Positions 1 to 7,225 of a DNA stretch of 8,997 bases are shown piece by piece; positions within the stretch are counted from its first letter, which is position 1; each line of letters begins with the position of its first letter. This DNA is from Pseudomonadota bacterium. Lineage in GTDB: Bacteria > Myxococcota > Polyangia > Polyangiales > Polyangiaceae. Below the pieces are notes generated by a model, which was not told the DNA's origin, did no database searches, and saw only the letters and a program-made list of their open reading frames with translations. Location: positions 1-8,997 of the forward strand of contig JAEZYO010000522.1 of NCBI GenBank assembly GCA_023419055.1, given 5' to 3'. The position numbers and the translations under genes were made by a program.

Positions 1-3000
1 CCGCTCGTTCTGGAGCTTCCCGATGCGCCGCAAGAGCTCGCGCCGATCGTGCTCGGTGGAGGGCTCGCTCGGCAGGCTCTCGAGGCGGATGCCGAGCACG
101 CGCACCAGGTCTCGCACCTCGTCGCGCGTCTCGTACACGGCTTCGAGCATGCGCGCCGCGCGCGCGCGAAGGGTGCCGATTTCGAGCATGCGCTCCGCCA
201 GGAGCCGCGCGTCGTGATCGCCCACTCGCTCGCGCAGCACGTCTTCCACGTGCACGATGGCGCGCTCCGGCTCGAGCAGGTCGAGCTCGAGCTTGGCCAG
301 GCGCAGCTTGAGCTCGAACGCCTCGTCGCCCACCGCGGTCGAAAGCCGCTTCTCGAGCAGATCCGCGAGCTCCTTGTTCTTGCCCGCGCGAGTGTAGAGG
401 CGGTCGAGCGCCCGCACGCTCGTCTCGTGCAAGGGATCGATCTCGACGATGCGCTCGTAGTAGCGCGTCGCCTTGTCCGAATCCTCGATGATCTCCTCGC
501 AGATCAGGGCGACCTCGGCGAGCATCTCCACGCGCCGTTCCGCGTCGTCGGTGGCGGCCGTGGCGCGATCGTAGAGCGCCTCGAGCTCCCCCCAGCGCTC
601 CGCCGCGGTGAGGATGTCCTTGAGTCGCGCGAACGCGGCCTCGTTGCCGGGCTGGAGCGTGAGCACGCGCTCGAGGTAGGGCGTCGCTCCGATGGGGTCA
701 CCGAGCTTGTCCTCGTGCAGCCGCGCGGCGCGCTCGCTGAGCTCGGCTTCGACGTCGTCGGGGAGCTCCGACTGGACGAGCTCGCGGAAGGTCTCGGCGA
801 GATCCGTGGGACGACCGGCGAGCGTCGAGAGCGCGTCCGCGCGATCCCAGAGGTTCAGGTCGGTCGGGAACTCGCGGAGCGCGCGGAGCAACACGTCGAG
901 CGCGCTGCCGTAGGCGCGCTGCTTGTGCTCGTAGACGTCCGAGAGTCGGTTCACGATCGTGAGCCGCTCGGCGGGGTCCCGCGTCTCCTCGAGCAGCACC
1001 GAAAGCGACTGCGCCTCGCGGCGGGCGTCACCGCCCTCCGCGTAACGCGTGTTGAGCACCTCGGCGGCCTTGCCGCGGACCGTCGGATTCTGCAGCAGCG
1101 CTTCGAGCACCTCGATCGCTCGCTGGCGGCTGGAGGCGCCGTCGAGCGCGTCGACCGCGTGGCGCAGCGCGTCCTCGGGTCGCCCCAGCTTGCCGAGGTA
1201 GAGCTCGGCGAGCTCGACGTCTCGCGCGGCACGCTCCTCACCCGTCAGCAGCTCACGGTGGCGTTCGAGCACGGTGGCGGCGCCGCTCGCGTCGCCCGCG
1301 GCGAGCAGCAGGCGCGGCAACGCCGCGAGCGCTCGCGCGTCCGCCGAGTCGATGTCGAGGATGCGCCGGTAGGAGGCGATCGCCTTGTCCGGCGACTCGA
1401 AGACGTCCTCCTCGAGCGCGGCCCACTCGCCCAAGATCCGCACGCGCTCGGCGTCGTCCGCCGCGTTCTCGACGCGGAGCTCGAGCAGCCAGCGCAGATC
1501 GTCCCGTCGATCCAGGCGGCGCAGGATCGTCTCGAGCGCAGCAGCGGCTTCGGACTGACCCGGGTCGCGCACCACGACGTCGCGGTAGAGCGCGATGGCC
1601 TCGTCGACGCGGCCGACCTCCTCCGCGTAGATGCGAGCGAGCTTGAGCTCCAACAACCGGCGCTCGGGCGAGATCTGGGGGCGAGAGGCGTCCGGTTTCG
1701 AGACCTCTTCTTCGACTGGCGCGCCCTTCTTCTTTTTCTTCTTCTTGCCGCCGCTCGGAGGCTCCGCCGCCGCGACGGGCGCGGCCGCTTCCACCGCCGG
1801 CAGCGCCGACAGCCGGGCGGAGACCGCCTCGATCAGGTTGTCCCAGTTGCCTGCGGCCCGGCACGACTCCTCGAGTAACTCGAGCCCGACGGGGCTCTCG
1901 GGAGCGAGCTCGTACGCTCGCCGGGCGTAGGCGGCCGCTGCCTTGCGATCGGACAGCTTTCGACCGGCAATCTCGACGAGCTGCTTCAAGAGGTCGAGCT
2001 TCTCCTCGACGCTCTCCGAGCGCTCGATCACGAGCTCGAACAGCGCCGGGAGGCGCGCCCACTTCTCGTCCTTCTGGTAGAGGGGGATCAGCGCGCGCGC
2101 TGCGCGCACGTCCGCCGGATCCGTCGCGAGGATCCGCTCGTAAGAGCGGAACGCGCGATCGGGTTGCCCGAGCTTCTCTTCGTAGACGGCCGCCGCGCGG
2201 TAGCTGAGCGCAATTCTGAGCGCGTTGTCCTTCGAGCGATCCGCCGCGCTCGAGAACACCTCCGCGAGGCCCTCCCAGTCGTTCTGCCCGCCGTAGAGCC
2301 GGGTGAGCCCGTCGAAATCATTGCTGGAGAGATAGGTGTCGCGGAGCACGCGGAGGGCGCGGTGGTGCCCCGGTTGGATCTCGAGCACGCGCTGCCACGC
2401 GAGCGCGGCGGCCTGCGCGTCGCCGGTGTGCTCGGCGTGCACGGTGCCGAGCTTCTGGAGCGCCGCGAGCTTCGAAGCGTCGTCGGTGAGCGTCGCGATC
2501 CGGCGCTCGAGCGCGTCCGCGAGCGCCGGCCAGTCCTTCGCGCGCTCGGCCTGCTTCTCGAGCGCGTCGAGGGCGTCCTGTCGCGACGGATCGAGATCGA
2601 GGATCTTGCGATAGAGATCGACGGAGTCCGCGCCACGGTTCAGGCGCTCCGCGGCGAGCTGCGCCATCTCGGACAAGATCGGGATGCGCGCGGCGCCCTC
2701 CGTCCGCGCGAGCTCGGCGGCGAAGAGCTCGTAGAGCGCCGGCCAAGCGCGCCGCTTGCGGTAGATCTCCTCCAGGCGCTCACGCGCTTCCTGGTCTTCG
2801 GGCGCGACCTTGAGCAGGGCCGCGTACGCCTCCGCCGCGTTCTGCGCGTTCGAGAACTGCTCGAGCCAGCGGCGCGCCGCCGCGCGGTAGAGCGTCTTCT
2901 TCTCTTCGAGGTCGGGCGTGACCTCGGCGAGCTTCAGCTGGTACGTGATGACGTCGCGCCAGCGGCTGAGCTTTTCGTAGAGCGCGACGAGCTCGCGGAG

Positions 3001-4461
3001 CTCCTCGACGTCGTGCTCGTCGAGCCGCTCGTCGAGCTGGATGATCTGGTTCAGGATCGACAGCAGCGCGGTGTCGCTCTTGATGTACTCGCGGTAAATG
3101 CCCGCGATCTCCCGCAGGATGGCGAGCCGCTCTTCGTAGCGATCTTGCGGGGTGCGCTCGAGCTGCTGACGCAGGAGCTCGACGAGCGCGTTGTGACTCT
3201 GCGTCTGCTTGTAGAAGACCTTGAGCTTGTCGCGAGCCTCGGTGTTGTCCGGCTCTTGACGCAGGATCGCCTTGTACTGCTCGATGGCCTTTTGCGCGTT
3301 GGCCTGACCCTCGGCAAGCTTCGCGATCTCGCGCGCGAGCTGCGCCTTGTCCCTCGACGTCTCCGGCAGCGCCCGCTGCGCCGTTTGCAGGATGTCGATC
3401 AGCCTGCCCTCGTCGTCCTGCGCGACGCAGTACTCCCTGAAGAAATTGAGCGCGGCCTCGTTGTTGGGCTCGATCTTCGCGATGCGCGCGAACCACGGCT
3501 CCGCGGCGCTCGGCTTCTCGAGCTTGCGGTAGTAGAGCATCGCGACCTGCAGCATGTCGCCGAGCAGGGCCGGATCGCTCAGGTTCTTCTGCGACATCTG
3601 GCGCTCGTAGAGCGCGCAGAGCTCCGCCCAGCGCTCGCCGCTGGAGTAGAGCTCCGTGAGGAAGCCCATGGCCTCGGAGTGATCCGGGGCGTCCTTCAGC
3701 ACGCGATCGTACGCGCGCGCGGCCCGCTCGGGGTCGCTCAGGTGCTGAGCGAAAACCCGCGCCAGACGCACGCCGGCGCTCACCCGCGTCGCCGGCTTGT
3801 CAGCGCGATCGGCGAGGCGCTCGAGCGTGCGCTCGACGTCCTCCCAGCGCTGCGCGCGCCGGTAATGGATCTCGAGCATCTGTGCCGCGCGTTCGTTCGT
3901 CGGGTCGAGGCGCACGGCGCGCTCGAGCCGCTCGACCGCCGGCGCTCGATCCTGCTCCGGAGAAGCGAAGCGCAGATCCATCTCCGCGGCTCGCATGAGC
4001 ATCGAGCCGCGGTAGACGTCGTCTTGCGCGCCCTCGGCCTCCTCGAGGTAACCCTTGAGGAGCTCGGGGTAGCGCTTGCGCTTGCTGTCGGCCTCCTCGA
4101 CGCCCTTCGTGGCCGTGGAGTCTCCAGGCGCGAGCTCGAGCAACCGCAAGTAGGCGATTTCGGCGCCGTCCTCGTCGAAGAGCTCGTCCCGTAGGACCTT
4201 CGCCTGCAGCGCGACGAGCTCACGCTCGCGGTCGCTGCTCGCCGCAGCCGCGATCGCGACTTCGAGCAGCGCCGCGACCGGGAACCACTCGCCCCGTTCG
4301 GCATGTTTTTCACGAGCCGCGTCGAGCAGACGCGAAAGCTCTTCCGGCGAGAGATCTCCCGCGGGCTCTTTGACGGCGAACGCGAGCTCCTGGAAGCTCG
4401 CTTCGGAATCCGGCTCAGCCTGGATTTTGCCGAGGAGAGTTCGGACCGTTTGCGAATCCAT
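1..4461 (-). CDS. Giant TPR-like repeat protein, C-terminus beyond the left edge
   Basis: The reading frame is open from the ATG at 4461 to base 1 with no stop, giving 1487 codons; the stop lies outside the window. The protein is almost entirely helical repeat. A unit resembling [A/Y]-x-R-[I/V]-L-x-x-x-P recurs about every 72 residues (prolines at 112, 187, 259, 332, 404, 554, 625, 697, 782, 854, 967, 1199, 1271 and 1343). An aromatic residue often falls exactly 19 residues after the proline (W206, W278, W573, W644, W801, W873, W1290; Y131 and F716 elsewhere), usually as W-x-x-L. A linker at about residues 888-930 splits the array; it is Ala/Pro-rich and contains seven consecutive lysines (906-912). 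There is no signal peptide or membrane segment, so I infer a cytoplasmic scaffold. The ATG has a weak purine-rich GGATGGG upstream; an in-frame GTG two codons earlier is an alternative start. TPR scaffold class is well supported, specific role unknown. AgmK/GltI-like motility proteins are one possible comparison. Confidence 0.9.
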   Translation of the reverse strand, partial: MDSQTVRTLLGKIQAEPDSEASFQELAFAVKEPAGDLSPEELSRLLDAAREKHAERGEWFPVAALLEVAIAAAASSDRERELVALQAKVLRDELFDEDGAEIAYLRLLELAPGDSTATKGVEEADSKRKRYPELLKGYLEEAEGAQDDVYRGSMLMRAAEMDLRFASPEQDRAPAVERLERAVRLDPTNERAAQMLEIHYRRAQRWEDVERTLERLADRADKPATRVSAGVRLARVFAQHLSDPERAARAYDRVLKDAPDHSEAMGFLTELYSSGERWAELCALYERQMSQKNLSDPALLGDMLQVAMLYYRKLEKPSAAEPWFARIAKIEPNNEAALNFFREYCVAQDDEGRLIDILQTAQRALPETSRDKAQLAREIAKLAEGQANAQKAIEQYKAILRQEPDNTEARDKLKVFYKQTQSHNALVELLRQQLERTPQDRYEERLAILREIAGIYREYIKSDTALLSILNQIIQLDERLDEHDVEELRELVALYEKLSRWRDVITYQLKLAEVTPDLEEKKTLYRAAARRWLEQFSNAQNAAEAYAALLKVAPEDQEARERLEEIYRKRRAWPALYELFAAELARTEGAARIPILSEMAQLAAERLNRGADSVDLYRKILDLDPSRQDALDALEKQAERAKDWPALADALERRIATLTDDASKLAALQKLGTVHAEHTGDAQAAALAWQRVLEIQPGHHRALRVLRDTYLSSNDFDGLTRLYGGQNDWEGLAEVFSSAADRSKDNALRIALSYRAAAVYEEKLGQPDRAFRSYERILATDPADVRAARALIPLYQKDEKWARLPALFELVIERSESVEEKLDLLKQLVEIAGRKLSDRKAAAAYARRAYELAPESPVGLELLEESCRAAGNWDNLIEAVSARLSALPAVEAAAPVAAAEPPSGGKKKKKKKGAPVEEEVSKPDASRPQISPERRLLELKLARIYAEEVGRVDEAIALYRDVVVRDPGQSEAAAALETILRRLDRRDDLRWLLELRVENAADDAERVRILGEWAALEEDVFESPDKAIASYRRILDIDSADARALAALPRLLLAAGDASGAATVLERHRELLTGEERAARDVELAELYLGKLGRPEDALRHAVDALDGASSRQRAIEVLEALLQNPTVRGKAAEVLNTRYAEGGDARREAQSLSVLLEETRDPAERLTIVNRLSDVYEHKQRAYGSALDVLLRALREFPTDLNLWDRADALSTLAGRPTDLAETFRELVQSELPDDVEAELSERAARLHEDKLGDPIGATPYLERVLTLQPGNEAAFARLKDILTAAERWGELEALYDRATAATDDAERRVEMLAEVALICEEIIEDSDKATRYYERIVEIDPLHETSVRALDRLYTRAGKNKELADLLEKRLSTAVGDEAFELKLRLAKLELDLLEPERAIVHVEDVLRERVGDHDARLLAERMLEIGTLRARAARMLEAVYETRDEVRDLVRVLGIRLESLPSEPSTEHDRRELLRRIGKLQNER
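1726..1746 (-). other. Poly-lysine tract in the inter-array linker of the giant TPR protein
   Basis: Seven consecutive Lys codons (six AAG, one AAA) encode residues 906-912. They sit in an Ala/Pro/Gly-rich stretch and are followed by an acidic, Pro-containing segment. On the plus strand this reads as a pyrimidine-only CTT run. It is the only clear break in the helical repeats and so probably a flexible, positively charged hinge between two superhelical halves. Confidence 0.8.
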
Positions 4462-4519
4462 TTTCACCCATCCGAGTAGCCTGCCGGGCGCGTCCTGCGC
4501 GCACACCGGAAGGAGGGTC

Positions 4520-4548
4520 AGACTACGCTCGGCTGCCGAGCGTTACAA
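4520..4548 (-). promoter_or_regulatory. Candidate promoter with a dyad filling the -35/-10 spacer
   Basis: On the minus strand, TTGTAA (4548-4543, 4 of 6 matches to TTGACA) is followed by exactly 17 nt (4542-4526) and then TAGTCT (4525-4520, 3 of 6 matches to TATAAT). The 17-nt spacer is a perfect inverted repeat, CGCTCGG-N3-CCGAGCG; one further A-T pair at 4525/4543 makes it 19 nt. No T-run follows on either strand, so an intrinsic terminator is unlikely. The expected start point, about 4512, would leave a leader of roughly 50 nt before the giant TPR gene. The dyad could be a repressor or activator operator. The -10 match is poor and myxobacterial promoters often depart from the consensus, so the promoter reading is tentative; the dyad itself is certain. 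Confidence 0.35.
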
Positions 4549-4596
4549 CCCCCACCAACGCCCGATTCTCCATTGGAAACAAGGCGATTGACGAGG

Positions 4597-5439
4597 TCAC
4601 TGCTTTCGCTCTCCGCTCGCGCGAAGCGACGCGAGTAGCGCGCGCTGCTTGGCCAAAGCTCGCGGGTTTGCACCAAGGCGGTAACCAGCTTCGAGCGCTT
4701 TTTCAGCGTCGTCCAGCCGACCGAGACGCATCAACGCCCAGGCGCGTCCAAGCTCCGCGTCGCCGAACTTCGGGCGCGCGGCCAGGATGGCGTCGTACTG
4801 CTTCAGCGCTTCCTTCGGATCGTCTTCCGCAAGCGCGACTGTCGCCAATCCTATTCGATTCTCGAGCGCCGACGGGTCGGCCGAAAGACCGGACGAGTAG
4901 GCGCCCTTCGCACCTTGGAGGTCTCCTAGCTTCAGGCGAACGACTCCGAGCGCATGCCACGCGCGTGTGAGCTTCGAGTCTCGCGCGAGGGCTTCCACCA
5001 AGCGAGGTTCCGCGAGCTCTGCCTCGCCCCACTGCGCCGCACGAAGTCCACCGGTCAGCGGACCGAGCGCATCGCTCGGAGCGACCTCGGCTGCAGCGTC
5101 GTACTGGGCGAGCGCTTCGTCATAGCGGTGCGCGAGCTCGAACGCGTGCCCTCGCTCGACCCATGGAATCGGGCTCTTCGGGCCGAGCTGTCGAAAGAGG
5201 AGGGCGACCTCCTGCTCGGCTCGCCCCAGCTGTCCGCTCGAGGCCAAGATCCGCACGAGGAGCCGGCGCGCCTCGATGTCCCCGGGCGCCGCTGCGAGGT
5301 GCTGCTCGAGCAGAGCGGCCGCTTCTTCTCGCCTGCCCGTGTCCGACAGGAGGAGAGCGCGCTGATTCACGCTCGGCTGGTTGGCTGAGCACGCAGGGAG
5401 CAGCAGAAGGAGCGCGAGGGAATGCCGGGCGTGGCTCAA
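4597..5439 (-). CDS. TPR-containing lipoprotein, 280 aa, probable TTG start
   Basis: The N-terminus has two basic residues (R5, and H6 beside it), a Leu-rich core at 8-14 and the lipobox L-P-A-C with Cys17. This is a type II signal peptide; Ser at +2 fits outer-membrane retention under the usual Lol rule. The mature part is about seven TPR-like hairpins (around residues 25-52, 55-85, 91-122, 124-156, 158-190, 192-223, 226-258). Good examples are the units with W93/Y106/A109/P121 and with W161/G172/A177/P189. TTG at 5439-5437 is the only common start codon that places a short n-region before the signal core; upstream in-frame codons show no ATG or GTG until well inside the divergent gene. No convincing ribosome site is visible, so the start is uncertain. 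It ends with TGA 135 bp before the giant TPR gene on the same strand. Probable role: periplasm-facing scaffold or assembly factor, comparable in type to PilF/Tgl or AglT (GltE) lipoproteins; the specific family is not settled. Confidence 0.82.
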   Translation of the reverse strand: MSHARHSLALLLLLPACSANQPSVNQRALLLSDTGRREEAAALLEQHLAAAPGDIEARRLLVRILASSGQLGRAEQEVALLFRQLGPKSPIPWVERGHAFELAHRYDEALAQYDAAAEVAPSDALGPLTGGLRAAQWGEAELAEPRLVEALARDSKLTRAWHALGVVRLKLGDLQGAKGAYSSGLSADPSALENRIGLATVALAEDDPKEALKQYDAILAARPKFGDAELGRAWALMRLGRLDDAEKALEAGYRLGANPRALAKQRALLASLRASGERKQ

Positions 5440-5529
5440 GGCGTTGGGGAATCTAACAGATATGGACGCGGTGCCTCGGCCACTGGTCGAAGCTTGCCAA
5501 TCCCGACGAAGGCGGAGTACGGCCTTCCC
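5440..5529. promoter_or_regulatory. Divergent intergenic region between the TPR lipoprotein and the dehydrogenase operon
   Basis: This 90-bp segment lies between two genes transcribed away from each other, so promoters for both must lie in it or overlap the adjacent coding ends. It is less GC-rich than its surroundings, with an AT-rich patch at 5450-5462. I found no well-spaced -35/-10 pair on either strand and no sigma-54 motif. Its regulatory role rests on gene layout rather than a recognised motif. Confidence 0.5.
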
Positions 5530-6432
5530 ATGAAGGCGAACGAGCTTTCGAGCGCCGGCGTGGTCGGTGCCGGTCAGATGGGCGCCGGGATCGCGCAGGT
5601 GCTCTGCGTGCACGGCATCTCGGTGCTGCTCGCCGACGTCTCGCTCGAGCGCGCGGAGCGAGCCCGCGAGGGTGTCGACAAGCAACTCGCACGTCAGGTC
5701 GAGAAGGGGCGCATGGCCGCCGCCGAGCGGGAGGCCGCCATCAGCCGGGTGCGCGCGGTCGGATCGCTCAAGGAGTTCGGAAACCTCGACGTCGCGATCG
5801 AGGCTGCCAGTGAAGCTTTCTCCCTGAAGCAGTCGCTCTTCCGTGAGCTCGACGCCGCCTTGCGCCCCGAAGCGCTCCTGCTCACGAACACTTCGAGCAT
5901 CTCCATCACCCGACTCGGTGCCGAGACCGGCCGCCCCGACCGGGTCGCCGGAATGCACTTCATGAACCCCGTACCGGTCATGAAGCTCTGCGAGGTCGTG
6001 AAGGGGGTCGCGACGAGCGAAGCCACGCTAAAGCTCACGGTCGAGCTCGCGATGCGGCTCGAGAAGACGGTGATCGTGAGCAAGGACCGCCCTGGCTTCC
6101 TCGTGAACCGCGTGCTGATCCCCTTCCTGAACGAGGCCTGTTTCGCGCTCGACGAAGGGATCGGGAGCGCGCGAGACATCGACACCGGGGCGCGCCTCGG
6201 GTTGAACCACCCGCTCGGGCCGCTCGAGCTCGCCGATCTGATCGGCCTCGACACCGTGCTCGCGATCGCTCGTGTGCTTTACGAAGACTTCGCCGATCCC
6301 AAATATCGCCCCGCCCCGCTACTCGGCAATCTGGTGGCTGCCGGGTACCTGGGTAGAAAAACCGGCCGCGGCTTTTACCTCTACGACCAAGCGGGCGTTC
6401 GCGGCGAGCCCGCCGAGGCGGCCTGGAGATAG
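5530..6432 (+). CDS. hbd: 3-hydroxybutyryl-CoA dehydrogenase (3-hydroxyacyl-CoA dehydrogenase, NAD-type)
   Basis: This 300-aa enzyme interconverts 3-hydroxybutyryl-CoA (or another short-chain 3-hydroxyacyl-CoA) and the 3-keto form, in the cytoplasm. The N-terminal Rossmann fold has the dinucleotide motif GAGQMG at 13-18 and Asp36 at the end of the second strand, which favours NAD over NADP. Catalytic residues fall where the human HADH spacing predicts: Ser122 in NTSS, His143 and Asn146 in HFMNP, Glu155, and Asn193 in LVNR. The C-terminal helical dimerisation domain runs from about 186 to 286 and ends in the family-typical [12 protein letters not shown]. Length is near the usual ~280-300 aa of single-domain enzymes. 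The ATG at 5530 is preferred because it lies just before the Rossmann strand and has GGAG at 5514-5517 upstream, though 12 nt away. An upstream ATG at 5422 would add 36 atypical residues and overlap the start of the divergent gene. Substrate chain length cannot be fixed from sequence; PaaH-like use is an alternative. Confidence 0.96.
   Translation: MKANELSSAGVVGAGQMGAGIAQVLCVHGISVLLADVSLERAERAREGVDKQLARQVEKGRMAAAEREAAISRVRAVGSLKEFGNLDVAIEAASEAFSLKQSLFRELDAALRPEALLLTNTSSISITRLGAETGRPDRVAGMHFMNPVPVMKLCEVVKGVATSEATLKLTVELAMRLEKTVIVSKDRPGFLVNRVLIPFLNEACFALDEGIGSARDIDTGARLGLNHPLGPLELADLIGLDTVLAIARVLYEDFADPKYRPAPLLGNLVAAGYLGRKTGRGFYLYDQAGVRGEPAEAAWR
6425..6428 (+). promoter_or_regulatory. Ribosome binding site of the enoyl-CoA hydratase gene
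   Basis: GGAG lies inside the last codons of the dehydrogenase gene, six nt before the hydratase ATG at 6435. It sets that start and indicates translational coupling across the 2-nt gap. Confidence 0.65.
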
Positions 6433-6434
6433 TC

Positions 6435-7220
6435 ATGACCGACATCATCGAGAGCGCCATCGATCGGGCGGTGGTGCTCACCGTCAACCGCCCGGACAAG
6501 CTCAACGCCCTGAATTCGGCGCTCTTGGTCGCGCTCCGCGAGCGGATCGAGGGGTTCACGCGTCTGCCGGCCGAGACCCGGCCTCGTGCGGTCGTCGTGA
6601 CGGGCGCGGGCGACAAGGCCTTCGTCGCCGGCGCGGACATCGCCGCGCTCGCGGGGCTCGGCGCCCCGGAGGCTCGTGAGCTCAGCGCAATCGGGCACCG
6701 GCTGGGGCGCGCTATGGAAGAGTCGCCCTTCCCCATCATCGCCGCCGTGAACGGCTTCGCGCTCGGGGGCGGGCTCGAGCTCGCGCTCTGCGCCGATTTC
6801 ATCTACGCGTCCGAGCGCGCCAAGTTCGGTCTACCCGAGGTCGGGCTCGGGCTCATCCCCGGCTTCGGCGGCACGCAACGTCTGGCCCGCCGGATCGGCG
6901 CGGCGCGGGCGCGCGAGCTCATCTATACGGGTAGGATGATCGACGCTTCCGAGGCCCTCTCCCTCGGCTTGGTGAACCGCGTCCTCCCTCCCGAGGACCT
7001 CCTCCCCAAGGTCATGGAGACGTGCGCCTCGATCGCGGCCAAGGGTCCGCTCGCGATCGCGGCCGCCAAGCGCGTCGGGCTGCGCGGCGAGGACGTCGAT
7101 CTCACGTCGGGCTGCGAGCTCGAAGCCGCAACCTTCGGTAACCTCTTCGCCACGGCCGACGCTCGGGAAGGCACGAACGCCTTCCTCGAGAAGCGCAAAC
7201 CCGTGTTCGGAGCGCGCTGA
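6435..7220 (+). CDS. Enoyl-CoA hydratase (crotonase family)
   Basis: This 261-aa crotonase-fold enzyme adds water to short-chain trans-2-enoyl-CoA to give 3-hydroxyacyl-CoA, the substrate of the preceding dehydrogenase. Both catalytic glutamates are present at the family spacing of 20 residues: Glu115 in GGGLE and Glu135 in LPEVGLGLIPGFGGTQRL. The oxyanion-hole signatures are intact: AFVAGADI (62-69) and the NGFALGGG stretch (106-113). Length matches typical short-chain hydratases. The paired Glu residues argue against isomerase or other crotonase-fold activities that lack one of them. The start follows the dehydrogenase stop by 2 nt and has GGAG six nt upstream; the TGA stop is 5 nt before the next gene, so the three genes form one transcription unit. 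No thiolase or acyl-CoA dehydrogenase is in the window, so whether the pair works in butyrate/PHB-type metabolism or fatty-acid breakdown is open. A crt-like symbol would be reasonable but is not certain. Confidence 0.95.
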   Translation: MTDIIESAIDRAVVLTVNRPDKLNALNSALLVALRERIEGFTRLPAETRPRAVVVTGAGDKAFVAGADIAALAGLGAPEARELSAIGHRLGRAMEESPFPIIAAVNGFALGGGLELALCADFIYASERAKFGLPEVGLGLIPGFGGTQRLARRIGAARARELIYTGRMIDASEALSLGLVNRVLPPEDLLPKVMETCASIAAKGPLAIAAAKRVGLRGEDVDLTSGCELEAATFGNLFATADAREGTNAFLEKRKPVFGAR

Positions 7221-7225
7221 TCTTC

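Noticed and set aside
49..4194. Long open frames of 609 and 676 codons on the plus strand (49-1878 and 2164-4194).
   Set aside because: They are antisense to the giant TPR gene. Their low-complexity Leu/Glu/Arg/Val-rich products reflect GAG/CTC/GCG codon use read backwards. The minus-strand frame is open throughout and shows a coherent repeat pattern.
1..4461. Very frequent CGAGCTCG/GAGCTCGAG palindromes across the left half.
   Set aside because: They arise from common Glu-Leu-Glu codon runs (GAG CTC GAG) in a Glu/Leu-rich repeat protein and have no fixed spacing or position relative to gene starts.
4525..4543. The dyad as an intrinsic terminator of the TPR lipoprotein gene.
   Set aside because: No T-rich tract follows the stem on either strand (TAGTCTGACC on minus, TTACAACCCC on plus), and the stem is short with a 3-nt loop.
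4549..4596. A short TCCA-N-TGGA inverted repeat just after the lipoprotein stop.
   Set aside because: A four-base stem is too short to support a terminator or operator call.
5422..5529. A 36-residue longer start for the dehydrogenase at 5422.
   Set aside because: The extra residues have no counterpart in single-domain 3-hydroxyacyl-CoA dehydrogenases and would overlap the start of the divergent lipoprotein gene.
5440..5958. An N-terminal extension of the TPR lipoprotein frame (453 codons in total, from 5958).
   Set aside because: The extension is antisense to the well-supported dehydrogenase gene, and it would bury the signal peptide and lipobox in the middle of the protein.
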